Source of the DNA: Cyclobacteriaceae bacterium
GTDB taxonomy: Bacteria > Bacteroidota > Bacteroidia > Cytophagales > Cyclobacteriaceae
Assembly (NCBI GenBank): GCA_028278225.1
Contig: JANQEU010000014.1
Coordinates: forward strand, 1 to 64,000
Reading direction: 5' to 3'
DNA: 64,000 bases
Both the position numbers and the translations under genes were made by a program. The notes beneath the pieces are model-generated. The model was given only the letters and a program-made list of their open reading frames with translations, was not told the DNA's origin and ran no database searches. Positions 41,981 through 50,740 of this stretch are shown here, piece by piece. Positions within the stretch are counted from its first letter, which is position 1, and each line of letters opens with the position of its first letter.

Positions 41981-42319
41981 CTAAGCCCTGACAAGACTGA
42001 ACCTTAGCTGCGGCAGCAGTTTCCATAATTTCAATTTCTGCTCCTGCAAATCGCGGATAAGGTTCAGGCCTGAGTTCGTTATTTGGAAATAACGTTTTCT
42101 CCTGCCTCCCCTGGTCATGGTGGCTCCTCCCATTTGAGATTTCACTAACCCCTTATCTTCCAGACGGTAAAGTGTAATATGGACCGCACTCAGGTTAACA
42201 TCCCTGTCCAGTTGCGATTTTATCTCTTTAACCAGCGCATTCCCATATGCCTCCTCCCCTATCACGGCCACCATTGTCAGGATGAGTTCTTCAAATTCAC
42301 CCAGGTATGTTTTATTCAT
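41981..42319 (-). CDS. PadR-family transcriptional regulator
   Basis: 112 residues: winged-helix PadR domain starting MNKTYLGEFEELILTMVAVIGE, with the wing TRGGRRKRYFQITNSGLNLIRDL. The C-terminal dimerisation helix is short (class PadR-s2). Immediately upstream of the permease gene with no gap, so it likely autoregulates this two-gene unit. PadR proteins respond to phenolic or antimicrobial compounds in some bacteria; in Bacteroidota this pair is thought to sense and handle envelope stress or drugs. Confidence 0.9.
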   Translation of the reverse strand: MNKTYLGEFEELILTMVAVIGEEAYGNALVKEIKSQLDRDVNLSAVHITLYRLEDKGLVKSQMGGATMTRGGRRKRYFQITNSGLNLIRDLQEQKLKLWKLLPQLRFSLVRA

Positions 42320-42338
42320 TAGTATATAAATTGTAAAA

Positions 42339-42346
42339 CAAATGTA
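42339..42346 (-). promoter_or_regulatory. Candidate -7 box of the padR-permease promoter
   Basis: TACATTTG on the reverse strand, an exact TAnnTTTG match, 20 bp before the PadR start. Flanking repeated TTGTAAAA stretches (about 42331 and 42366) could be the PadR operator. Confidence 0.45.
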
Positions 42347-42555
42347 CGGGCTATTTGTATTAAAGTTGTAAAAGAAATCGAAATTCCGTGGGAAAAAGAA
42401 ATATTGAAAAATAAATTAAATTATTTCAAGATTTTTTATAACAAAATTGATTCCTTGACGTTTAACTGGAATAAAGCTTAAAATCAGACCAGTTGGCATT
42501 CATTCAAACCATAAGTAGATCAAATGCATTGACAAAACCACTAAAACCAGAGACT

Positions 42556-42684
42556 ATGAAACTTGTTCGAATCATCCGTCTTCTACTCGCTGTTGTGATC
42601 ATTGCTTTCCTGGCTTTTTTCAAAGCAAAAAGCGGTGACGTTACGTTTTCAACACCTGCTCCCACTCTTGCCATCGGCAACTAA
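42556..42684 (+). CDS. Possible 42-residue membrane peptide
   Basis: From the ATG the frame reads MKLVRIIRLLLAVVIIAFLA, then FFKAKSGDVTFSTPAPTLAIGN and stop. One hydrophobic helix at 8-22 with basic flank and a polar C-terminal tail gives a plausible small membrane protein or a signal-like peptide. No Shine-Dalgarno helps in this phylum. It stands between padR and a membrane-protein gene and is not part of a visible operon. Could equally be a chance frame. Confidence 0.35.
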   Translation: MKLVRIIRLLLAVVIIAFLAFFKAKSGDVTFSTPAPTLAIGN

Positions 42685-42900
42685 TCCCGGGCAGGTCAAT
42701 AATCTTTTATTTTCCAAAATCCCCGGGTCAACGCTGTGATATGAATACATAAATCAGTGTGCTGATTAAAGATTTTGATTTAACTTCATGACCGGCTGGG
42801 GATTAACCGTTTTGGAAAGACAACAAGGCAAAAAAAGGAAACCTTAAGCGCCAAAAATCTGTCTATATGTTTAATGATGAGTTGGAAGATTTAAAAGCAT

Positions 42901-43611
42901 ATGCCCTTCGAGCTTACTAGTATAGACATATTGGGAATTCGCGTAGATGAGCCGGTGACAACAATCACCGACCTTTTTGTATCAGCCGTATGTTACTATG
43001 CGTTCTATCAGATCCACACCAAAACCCCGAATTACAAGCTAAACATTTACATGAAGTATTACTTTCTTTCAATGGGACTCGCCACTACCATTGGGGGATT
43101 AATAGGACACGGGTTCCTTTATTTGTTCTCTTTTGCATGGAAGTTGCCCGGTTGGTTGACAAGTATGTTCTCAATTGCCCTGCTTGAGAGGGCGTCCATT
43201 GAGTTTTGTCGTCCGCAGATCAGGAGCCGAAAGGTATTCATTTTCTTCACATGGCTGAATATTATAGAACTCCTGACTTTTGTTACGATAACCTTCTACA
43301 CCTTAAACTTCTTCTTTGTGGAAGTTCATAGTGCCTATGGATTGCTGATTGTGGTTACCGGTTTTCAGGGAACCGTGTACTATCATACCAGGTCCAATGC
43401 CAGCCGGCTGGCATTGATTGCGGTGGCTATTTCCGCAGTATCCGCACTCATCTTCATGAATGAATGGGGTATTCACAAGTGGTTTAACCATTTTGACATC
43501 AGCCATATGCTAATGACAGCAAGTGCCTGGATCTTTTACAAAAGCGCTATGGCGATGAATACCCTTAGAAGTCAATCTGATTCCAAATCCGCGCTTAATG
43601 AAGCGGCTTAA
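42901..43611 (+). CDS. Multi-pass membrane protein, possibly ceramidase-like (CREST)
   Basis: 236 residues with six or seven hydrophobic helices. A Gly-His in IGGLIGHGFLY and the closing HKWFNHFDISHMLM are notable: His and Asp in membrane helices are used by the CREST hydrolase superfamily (ceramidase, PAQR). I see this as a weak resemblance only. No signal peptide and no transporter signature. Proteins of this kind occur as single genes in Bacteroidota without assigned function. The 200-bp upstream gap holds no other gene. Confidence 0.6.
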   Translation: MPFELTSIDILGIRVDEPVTTITDLFVSAVCYYAFYQIHTKTPNYKLNIYMKYYFLSMGLATTIGGLIGHGFLYLFSFAWKLPGWLTSMFSIALLERASIEFCRPQIRSRKVFIFFTWLNIIELLTFVTITFYTLNFFFVEVHSAYGLLIVVTGFQGTVYYHTRSNASRLALIAVAISAVSALIFMNEWGIHKWFNHFDISHMLMTASAWIFYKSAMAMNTLRSQSDSKSALNEAA

Positions 43612-43635
43612 CCGGTGAATGTTTTGTCCTGTTAA

Positions 43636-45108
43636 TTAATATTTAGCCGACACACCCCCGCCAGGTATAGTCTTTAAGATAAAATCCCTGATATGATCAT
43701 TGGCATTGATCAGATCTTCATTTCTCAAATACATCATATGGCCGGATCTGTAGGTTTTAAATGAAAATCGGTCTTTCATCTTACCACTGGGATCTATTTG
43801 CCACATGGTATACTTCGCATTGAAATACTGGGTGGCGCCATCATACAATCCTGACTGGATCATTACATGAAGATATGGGTTTTGAGCCATTGCCTGCCTT
43901 AAGTTGTCACCCGTATTATCACCGTCCCTGTCCCAGGGCCGCACCGGGCCAAACATGTTGTATTTGATGTCGGTTTTGTAATTCAGTACATTGGAATAGT
44001 AATAGTTAATCGCCGGGGTGAAAGAATGAAGCCAGGAGGTCAATTCGGAATTGAAGTCTGGCCTGCTGCCTGCATCATTCCTGTCAATGCCCTTATACCT
44101 GGAATCAAGTCGCCCTACGGTGAAACCTTCTTCTCTCAAAAGTTCTTTCCAGAAAAAAGAATTTGGCACATCCAGGTTGTATTGCATAATTACCTTTTTG
44201 GAAATTCCTGAATATCGGGACATTTTCGCTGCGGCTTCATTTCTTTCTTCTTCCGACACAAACCCCCCTTTGGCCAGTACCGGAATTAATTCATTGATGG
44301 AGTACGCTTCCACTTCCGGCAGTATTTCATCCAGATCCTTAGACTGGAGATCTTCAGGCAGTTTGCCGTGATACCATGCAGCCGCTGCAAAGTACGGCAA
44401 CCTGTTGGCCATACCCACCGGACCGTCCCTGTCAATTCCCAGGCCAGTGGGCGAGACGAGTATTACCCCGTTGAGGTACATCCACTGTCTGTTTTGGAGC
44501 TCAAGCGAAAGACCCGAGACACGTGTGGTACCGTAACTTTCGCCTATCAGATATTTCGGGGATTCCCATCTGTTGGATCTGGTCACAAAAGTATTTATCC
44601 AATCCGCCAGGTACGTGATATCGGCTTTCACACCAAAGAATACTTCTTTCTTTGTCTCCTTGTCCAGAATCCTTGAGTAACCGGTATTTACAGGATTGAC
44701 AAATACGATATCAGCGACATCCAAAATGGAATTGGGATTATCCTTCACTCCATAGGGCTGAACCGGAAATCCTTCATTATCAACCTTGAGGATTTTAGGT
44801 CCGGTATATGCCAGGTGCATCCAGACGGAGCCCGATCCCGGCCCACCATTAAATGAAATGAATAACGGTCTGGAAGCCCTGTTCCGGACATCTGAGCGCT
44901 CATAGTAAGTGTAGTGAACGGCAGCAATGGCTTTTCCATCTTCATCCCAAACTGGCTGGGTCCCTGTAGTTGCTTTGTAAGGGATCGATTTCCCTTTGAT
45001 GGTCACCTGGTGATTCGTTACAACTACCTCATCTGCGGGGATTGATCTATCCTGCCCTTCAGAAATCAGGAACAACGTAATTAATAAAATGGTCAATGTC
45101 AGTCTCAT
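43636..45108 (-). CDS. Secreted S10 serine carboxypeptidase
   Basis: 490 residues from the ATG giving MRLTLTILLITLFLISEGQD, a signal peptide (a longer in-frame start 26 codons earlier lacks one). The oxyanion motif SFNGGPGSGS precedes the nucleophile Ser191 in GESYGTTR, with Asp423 in SGLYDGATQ and His457 in RSGHMMY as the rest of the triad. S10 enzymes remove C-terminal residues from peptides at acidic pH; bacterial members are mostly secreted or periplasmic. It stands alone, convergent with the membrane-protein gene. Confidence 0.92.
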   Translation of the reverse strand: MRLTLTILLITLFLISEGQDRSIPADEVVVTNHQVTIKGKSIPYKATTGTQPVWDEDGKAIAAVHYTYYERSDVRNRASRPLFISFNGGPGSGSVWMHLAYTGPKILKVDNEGFPVQPYGVKDNPNSILDVADIVFVNPVNTGYSRILDKETKKEVFFGVKADITYLADWINTFVTRSNRWESPKYLIGESYGTTRVSGLSLELQNRQWMYLNGVILVSPTGLGIDRDGPVGMANRLPYFAAAAWYHGKLPEDLQSKDLDEILPEVEAYSINELIPVLAKGGFVSEEERNEAAAKMSRYSGISKKVIMQYNLDVPNSFFWKELLREEGFTVGRLDSRYKGIDRNDAGSRPDFNSELTSWLHSFTPAINYYYSNVLNYKTDIKYNMFGPVRPWDRDGDNTGDNLRQAMAQNPYLHVMIQSGLYDGATQYFNAKYTMWQIDPSGKMKDRFSFKTYRSGHMMYLRNEDLINANDHIRDFILKTIPGGGVSAKY

Positions 45109-45345
45109 ATTCAGGTTATACTTTTTACTACTGAAAACTAGGGAATTAAATAGTGAGAGTTCACTGATTAATACACCAACTGACATACGGGGCTGTAAAT
45201 GGTTAATGATCTATGAAATTACCTGACATGATCCTAAATTGGACCAAGCCGAAAAAGATGATAATAAGTATGATTGCAAATGAGTTTAATCAAAAAGTAT
45301 TAGTAGACTATTCACTATAATTGCAGCGACAAAAACAAAGGAATT

Positions 45346-46455
45346 ATGCAAATCGGTGTTTTAAAATGCAAAAACGAACCCTTGGTAGCAATAATTCCAA
45401 AGGGGGTAGCAACATTGATCCAAATGGGACATCAGGTACAGGTCGAGAAAGGGGCCGGTGTCGAGTCTCTTTACTTTGACAAAGGTTACAGTGAACAGGG
45501 TGCAAAAATAAGTGACAGAAACACCATCATTAAAACCTCAGATGTCCTGATCACAGTTTCTGGTTTGAAAATATCCGAACTACGCAAGGCTAAGGAAGGG
45601 GCATTTCTCATAGGAAAATTCCATATGGATGCTGAGAAAAAGCTGATTGAGATTGCTGATGCCAGGGATATTTATGTCTTTAACCTGGAATTGATCCCCA
45701 GGTCATCCATAGCGCAGTCCATGGACATTTTATCATCACAAGGTTCTCTATCGGGGTATAAAGCAGTTATTTCGGCAGCTGACAGGTTCCAGGGATATAT
45801 GTCAATGATGACGACCGCAGCCGGCACCATCCCCCCCGCAAGAGTACTCATACTGGGAGCCGGAGTCGCAGGGCTGCAGGCAATAGCAACGGCCCGAAGA
45901 CTGGGTGCGGTTGTTGAGGCATTCGATGTACGCTCTGCCGTGAGAGAAGAGGTAGAGAGTTTAGGGGCAACATTCATCGAAGTTGAAGGGGGTCAGGAGG
46001 ATAGTTCAGCAGGTGGATATGCCATTAAACAATCTGAAGAATACATTAAGCGGCAACAGGATCTCATCCATGAACGTGCCTCTATTTCGGATGTTGTAAT
46101 TACCACAGCGCTTATCCCCAGAAAGAAAGCGCCTGTTCTGATAAAGAAAAGAACTGTTGATGCAATGATGCCCGGAAGTGTAATTGTTGACCTGGCTTCA
46201 GAGGCCGGAGGAAACTGCGAACTAACGGTGGATGGAAGGGAGATCGTCTATAGCAATGTCACGATTATAGGCGATTCCAAACTTTACCATAAACTCCCTT
46301 ATGAGGCCAGCCGAAAATTCAACAACAACGTCATTAATTTCATAAAGTTTGTGTTCCGGGATAAACACAACGGATCCAAAGTGGATTTTGATCACGACAT
46401 ACTTAAAAGCACCCTGCTGCATCTCCCAAAAGTTAACCTTCAATCTGCCAGTTAA
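45346..46455 (+). CDS. pntAA: NAD(P) transhydrogenase subunit alpha part 1 (NAD-binding)
   Basis: 369 residues: the soluble domain I of proton-translocating transhydrogenase, with the alanine-dehydrogenase-like fold. Key stretches are LIPRSSIAQSMDILSSQGSL (nucleotide-loop region), then VLILGAGVAGLQAIATARRLG (Rossmann, binding NAD) and DVRSAVREEVESLGATF. It transfers hydride between NADH and NADP at the membrane. PntA is here split into separate AA and AB genes, as in Rhodospirillum. Only one base separates it from pntAB. Confidence 0.95.
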   Translation: MQIGVLKCKNEPLVAIIPKGVATLIQMGHQVQVEKGAGVESLYFDKGYSEQGAKISDRNTIIKTSDVLITVSGLKISELRKAKEGAFLIGKFHMDAEKKLIEIADARDIYVFNLELIPRSSIAQSMDILSSQGSLSGYKAVISAADRFQGYMSMMTTAAGTIPPARVLILGAGVAGLQAIATARRLGAVVEAFDVRSAVREEVESLGATFIEVEGGQEDSSAGGYAIKQSEEYIKRQQDLIHERASISDVVITTALIPRKKAPVLIKKRTVDAMMPGSVIVDLASEAGGNCELTVDGREIVYSNVTIIGDSKLYHKLPYEASRKFNNNVINFIKFVFRDKHNGSKVDFDHDILKSTLLHLPKVNLQSAS

Positions 46456-46456
46456 A

Positions 46457-46762
46457 ATGAATGAAATAATCCAATTTATCGAGCAGTATCCTATCACCAT
46501 TTACATGTTCGTGTTGGCCATCTTCCTAGGATACGAACTGATTTCAAATGTGCCAACTGTTCTGCACACACCCCTAATGTCCGGCGCCAATGCCATCAGC
46601 GGAGTTGTAATCATCGGAGCAATCCTGCTTGTACGTCAATCCGCCTCAGATGATTACTTAACCCTGGGATTAGGATTCCTTGGAATCATCCTGGGAACAG
46701 TCAACGTTGTCGGCGGCCATGCCGTGACCAATCGCATGCTCGAAATGTTCAAAAGAAAATAA
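46457..46762 (+). CDS. pntAB: NAD(P) transhydrogenase subunit alpha part 2 (membrane)
   Basis: 101 residues from the ATG directly after the pntAA stop: MNEIIQFIEQYPITIYMF. It has three to four helices (IYMFVLAIFLGYELI, NAISGVVIIGAILLV, LGLGFLGIILGTVNVVGG) of the membrane half of PntA. The motif ISNVPTVLHTPLMSGANAISG is the family signature of the proton channel part. It works with PntB helices in the inner membrane. The larger upstream in-frame extension is coding overlap of pntAA and is ignored. Confidence 0.93.
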   Translation: MNEIIQFIEQYPITIYMFVLAIFLGYELISNVPTVLHTPLMSGANAISGVVIIGAILLVRQSASDDYLTLGLGFLGIILGTVNVVGGHAVTNRMLEMFKRK

Positions 46763-46789
46763 ACTCGTTCCACTCCCATAAATGATGTC

Positions 46790-48193
46790 ATGATAGCTAT
46801 TGTCAACCTCCTTTACCTTATTTCAGTTATTCTATTGATCCTCGGCCTGAGAAATCTTAGTAATCCATCAACAGCCAGGAAAGGAAATCTTAGAGCTGCT
46901 TCCGGTATGGTCCTGGCCATAGCGACCACACTCTTTGTCCCACTTGAATCCGGAGATAATAATTATTACTGGATCGCTATGGGTATTATCATTGGATCCG
47001 TCATTGGATTGGTTGTCTCAAACAGGGTGAAAATGACTGCAATGCCTGAGCTTGTTTCCCTTTTTAATGGATTGGGTGGAGCCTGTGCCGTAACTATCTC
47101 ATTTATTGAACTCTACGGATTTCAGGAAGTATTTGGCGATCCCTCTCTATCCCAGGTTTCGTATGGCAGACATGCCACTACTCAGCTGGCAATGCTCGTC
47201 GGAGCAGTCGCATTTACCGGCAGTATGATCGCTTACGGGAAACTGGCAGGAAAAATCGGTGACTGGCAGATCCCCTTCTCCACCTATATCAACATCGTAT
47301 TTCTTCTGACCCTGGTCGGACTGATCGGCTACCAGGTCCTGTATCCTGATGAGAGTTTTACATTGCCGCTAATAACGCTCGGATTAGCACTTTTCTACGG
47401 ATTTACGTTTGTTCAACCAATTGGCGGAGCAGACATGCCGGTGGTTATTTCCTTACTCAACGCCTTTACCGGCATAGCGGCGGCCCTTGCCGGGATCATT
47501 TACGAAAGTCAGATGATGTTGATCGGGGGTATTCTTGTAGGATCATCCGGAACTATCCTGACAATTCTCATGTGCGAAGCCATGAACAGGTCTTTGTTCA
47601 ATGTGATCATTGGCGGATTTGGTGGCGAATCAGGCGGCGGAAAAGACAGGGGTGAGCAGGTGGTGCAGGAAGCTAATGCCACAGACGTGGCCATAATGAT
47701 GAGGTATGCTCAAAATGTAATGGTAGTGCCGGGTTATGGCATGGCTGTCGCACAAGCGCAGAAAACCTGCAAGGAACTTGATGACGTCCTGCATAAATAC
47801 AACGTAAATGTAAAATATGCCATTCATCCTGTTGCAGGCCGGATGCCGGGACATATGAACGTCCTGCTGGCCGAAGCAGACGTCCCTTACCCGAAGCTAT
47901 TTGACCTGGATGATGCAAACCGTGTAATGGATGAATCGGATGTGACACTGGTGGTAGGAGCAAACGATGTGGTAAATCCTGCAGCATTGGATGATCCTTC
48001 AAGTCCTATTTACGGAATGCCCATTCTGGAGATATTGAAGTCGAAAAACGTCATCGTGATGAAAAGAAGCATGAATCCGGGATATGCCGGAATTCAAAAT
48101 CCGCTCTTCTTCCATGAAAAGACAAAAATGTTATTCGGCGATGCCAGAAGCTCGATAGAAAATCTGATTTCGGAAGTAAGGACTTTAGGATAA
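46790..48193 (+). CDS. pntB: NAD(P) transhydrogenase subunit beta
   Basis: 467 residues. The N-terminal two-thirds has eight to nine helices, with MPELVSLFNGLGGACA and QPIGGADMPVVISLLNAFTG typical of PntB. The C-terminal domain III binds NADP: VVPGYGMAVAQAQ, HPVAGRMPGHMNVLLAEA, GANDVVNPAA and MKRSMNPGYAGIQNPLF. Together with the two alpha parts it makes NADPH from NADH using the proton gradient. It follows pntAB after 27 bp in one operon. Confidence 0.95.
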   Translation: MIAIVNLLYLISVILLILGLRNLSNPSTARKGNLRAASGMVLAIATTLFVPLESGDNNYYWIAMGIIIGSVIGLVVSNRVKMTAMPELVSLFNGLGGACAVTISFIELYGFQEVFGDPSLSQVSYGRHATTQLAMLVGAVAFTGSMIAYGKLAGKIGDWQIPFSTYINIVFLLTLVGLIGYQVLYPDESFTLPLITLGLALFYGFTFVQPIGGADMPVVISLLNAFTGIAAALAGIIYESQMMLIGGILVGSSGTILTILMCEAMNRSLFNVIIGGFGGESGGGKDRGEQVVQEANATDVAIMMRYAQNVMVVPGYGMAVAQAQKTCKELDDVLHKYNVNVKYAIHPVAGRMPGHMNVLLAEADVPYPKLFDLDDANRVMDESDVTLVVGANDVVNPAALDDPSSPIYGMPILEILKSKNVIVMKRSMNPGYAGIQNPLFFHEKTKMLFGDARSSIENLISEVRTLG

Positions 48194-48418
48194 CCAATAT
48201 CCTCCGGCTAATTTTCTCCCTGGCCTGATCAAATTGATATTCCCTGAGGTATTTTCATTTTCATTGGTAGTGGAGTAACTCAATTTGCCTGCAGGCAGAT
48301 CATTTTCTTCTCACTTCTTGCAATACTTAAAGGATATTGTTTCCCGGTTAAAATTTTCCGTCATTCTTTCACTTAAAAACTTTATCTGCGTAGAAGTAAT
48401 GAGCACTTGATTACAATT

Positions 48419-49513
48419 ATGTCAAAAACCATTGTATCCATTTTCTACCTATTCGCTATTGTGATTGTCCACGCGCAGGAATCCGATGATTATTGGCCCG
48501 GCAAAGAGTGGAGGGTAAGTGCGCCAGCGGATCAGGGCCTGGATGGGGAAAAACTTGACGCTTTTGTCAGGGACTTATCTTCCGGAAAGCTTCTGAAACC
48601 GGTCAATTCCCTGACGATCATTAAAAACGGATATATGGTAGTTGACAAGTACTTCGGTGAAGAGGGAAAGAATGATCTGCATACACTGCAATCAGTGACA
48701 AAAAGCATCACATCCACGTTGATAGGGGTCGCTATTCAACAAGATATGATCGCAGATCTGGAGCAGTCCGTTTTATCTTTTTTCCCTGAATATTCCAGTT
48801 TTAAGCATCTCGATGAAAATAAGAAAGCCATGACCCTCAAGCATTGTTTGACAATGCGAACGGGTCAGGCCTGGACTGGTGAATCTCACCTGGGAGCATT
48901 AAACCGGTATTCGGGAGATAAGATGAAATATGTTTTGGATTACAAGATGGAGGGTCCCCCCGGAAATCAGTGGTACTACAATAGCGGGATAGCTATTCTA
49001 CTTGGAGGGCTCCTTCAAAATGCAACCAAAATGAATACTAAGGATTTTGCTATGGAATATCTGTTCGAGCCACTGGGTATTACCTCTTACAGATGGGATG
49101 GTCATCGGGGTATCCCCCATACTGGTGGGGGTTTGTATCTGACACCCCGGGATATGGCTAGAATAGGATATCTGTACCTGAAGGATGGAAGATGGGAAAA
49201 CAATCAGATCCTGCCCGAGAACTGGGTCAGGGAAGCGACGACGCGACATGTGCTGTCTACACAAACTATTGCTGGTGTTTCCCTCATTTCATATGGCTAT
49301 ATGTGGTGGCTGCTACCCAGCCGAAAAACGGATCTGGATACATCCAAACCTTCTGAAATCTATATGGCATACGGCCATTGGGGACAATTCATATTTATAA
49401 TCCCTTCCTACGACATGGTCGTAGTGTTTACCAACGATCGAACGGCTTCATATTATGAAGAGATCAGGCCCATTTCACTGTTGTACGATTATATTTTGAA
49501 ATCTGTGAGGTAA
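48419..49513 (+). CDS. Exported serine hydrolase of the beta-lactamase/PBP family
   Basis: 364 residues from the ATG giving MSKTIVSIFYLFAIVIVHAQ, a signal peptide (a TTG four codons earlier is possible). The three active-site motifs of class C-like serine hydrolases are seen: SVTK with Ser92 and Lys95, YYN near 186-188, and HTGG near 234. It has no extra C-terminal domain. Members act as esterases, D-amino-peptidases or cell-wall amidases; true beta-lactamase activity is possible but not indicated. Stands alone; a 200-bp gap with a short TGCCTGCAGGCA palindrome (48286-48297) precedes it. Confidence 0.87.
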   Translation: MSKTIVSIFYLFAIVIVHAQESDDYWPGKEWRVSAPADQGLDGEKLDAFVRDLSSGKLLKPVNSLTIIKNGYMVVDKYFGEEGKNDLHTLQSVTKSITSTLIGVAIQQDMIADLEQSVLSFFPEYSSFKHLDENKKAMTLKHCLTMRTGQAWTGESHLGALNRYSGDKMKYVLDYKMEGPPGNQWYYNSGIAILLGGLLQNATKMNTKDFAMEYLFEPLGITSYRWDGHRGIPHTGGGLYLTPRDMARIGYLYLKDGRWENNQILPENWVREATTRHVLSTQTIAGVSLISYGYMWWLLPSRKTDLDTSKPSEIYMAYGHWGQFIFIIPSYDMVVVFTNDRTASYYEEIRPISLLYDYILKSVR

Positions 49514-49516
49514 ATG

Positions 49517-50668
49517 TTATTCCGGTAACTCATGTCCCAGCGCCTTTAAAACTTCCTTGTCCAGTGCAATAAGAATATCTTCCTGGCTGGAGTAATACCC
49601 TCTGCCAAAACGCTTTGATCTGGTCCCAACCTGCATTTGTTCACAAACCTGCCAGTCCTGCCTGTTAGTAAGATCCCAGAAGTCCACCGCTGATTTTATC
49701 CGGTCCTGGGCCTTTTTGTCTTCAATTACATCAGGATGAAACAGCCAGTAACAATTATTACTAATTGAACCCGGCCCTCTCGGAACAATATGGTGAAACA
49801 TAACAAAGTCGGGGTGGGGTGTCAATAACATATTGGGAAACAGAGAATAGTAGTAAACACGCTGGAGATCGTCACCGGATACGTTGCAAACCGGGGGACC
49901 CGCCGCTTCTCCATCCATGGTCATGCTTCCTCTCTCCTTGGTAATATCCATGTATCCGCCGATAACCGCTCCCTTGCTGTAATCATGACGGGCTGACTGA
50001 AAAGGTGTAAGTTCTGACAGAAGCGGATGAACTCCCGGACAGTGATAGCACTCCTGGTAATTTTGCAGGATCAGCTTCCAATTACAGTTTAATTCATATT
50101 CAATGTGATGGGCAATGCGCAATTCATCCATTCGCCAATCCTTGAATTTCCCCATCAATGCCTCCATTTGCACTTCAAATGGCAGTGGGTCTTCCGCCAA
50201 TGAGATGAAGACAAAGCCTTCCCAGTTATGTACATGAGCCATGGGCAATGTACAATCCGCCTTTTTAAATCCAGGTCCCTCTTTCATCAAAGGGGCTCCG
50301 ATCAATTTACCCTCTAATGTGTAAGTCCAGGCATGGTACGCACATTGTATGGTCTTGGATTTGAAATTTCCAGCTGGTTTTATGCAGAGCTGAGTTCCCC
50401 TATGGCTGCAAACATTAAACAATGCCCTGATATTACCGGTCTTGTCCCGGACCAGAATAATGCTCTCATCGCCAACTTCGATAACTTTATAATCTCCCGC
50501 CTCAGGGATCTCTTCGGCCCTGCATGCGTAGATCCAAAACCTGTAAAATATCTTTTCCAGTTCCTCCTCATAGATTTCCTGACTATGATAATATCGGCCG
50601 GGTAATGTCCTTTCACCCATTACAACAGGGTAGTCAACACCTCTTTTCTTAAAAGCGTCATCGTTCAT
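49517..50668 (-). CDS. Rieske-type oxygenase alpha subunit (aromatic-ring/betaine-type)
   Basis: 383 residues. The Rieske centre is CSH (Cys87, His89) and CAYH (Cys109, His112) in the N-terminal third. The mononuclear iron site follows: NYQECYHCPGVHP with His209 and His214, and the acid near NRQDWQVCEQ. Such alpha subunits hydroxylate or demethylate aromatic or N-methyl substrates (choline, glycine betaine, stachydrine, carnitine). The reductase partner is not adjacent. It is divergent from an amino-acid permease, and the DDAH gene follows, so a methylated nitrogen compound is a fair guess. Confidence 0.88.
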   Translation of the reverse strand: MNDDAFKKRGVDYPVVMGERTLPGRYYHSQEIYEEELEKIFYRFWIYACRAEEIPEAGDYKVIEVGDESIILVRDKTGNIRALFNVCSHRGTQLCIKPAGNFKSKTIQCAYHAWTYTLEGKLIGAPLMKEGPGFKKADCTLPMAHVHNWEGFVFISLAEDPLPFEVQMEALMGKFKDWRMDELRIAHHIEYELNCNWKLILQNYQECYHCPGVHPLLSELTPFQSARHDYSKGAVIGGYMDITKERGSMTMDGEAAGPPVCNVSGDDLQRVYYYSLFPNMLLTPHPDFVMFHHIVPRGPGSISNNCYWLFHPDVIEDKKAQDRIKSAVDFWDLTNRQDWQVCEQMQVGTRSKRFGRGYYSSQEDILIALDKEVLKALGHELPE

Positions 50669-50694
50669 AATATTATCAGGGGTTAGCCATCTTC

Positions 50695-50702
50695 CAAATT
50701 TA
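50695..50702 (-). promoter_or_regulatory. Candidate -7 box of the Rieske oxygenase promoter
   Basis: TAAATTTG on the reverse strand, an exact TAnnTTTG match, 27 bp before the oxygenase start. The -33 region is weak. Confidence 0.4.
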
Positions 50703-50740
50703 CCTATCTTTCAAAATTCTTCACTTATCAATATCCGGCA

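Noticed and set aside
48286-48297. TGCCTGCAGGCA palindrome as a regulatory operator
   Set aside because: It is a single short palindrome with no paired element or promoter nearby; chance or a small repeat is likely.
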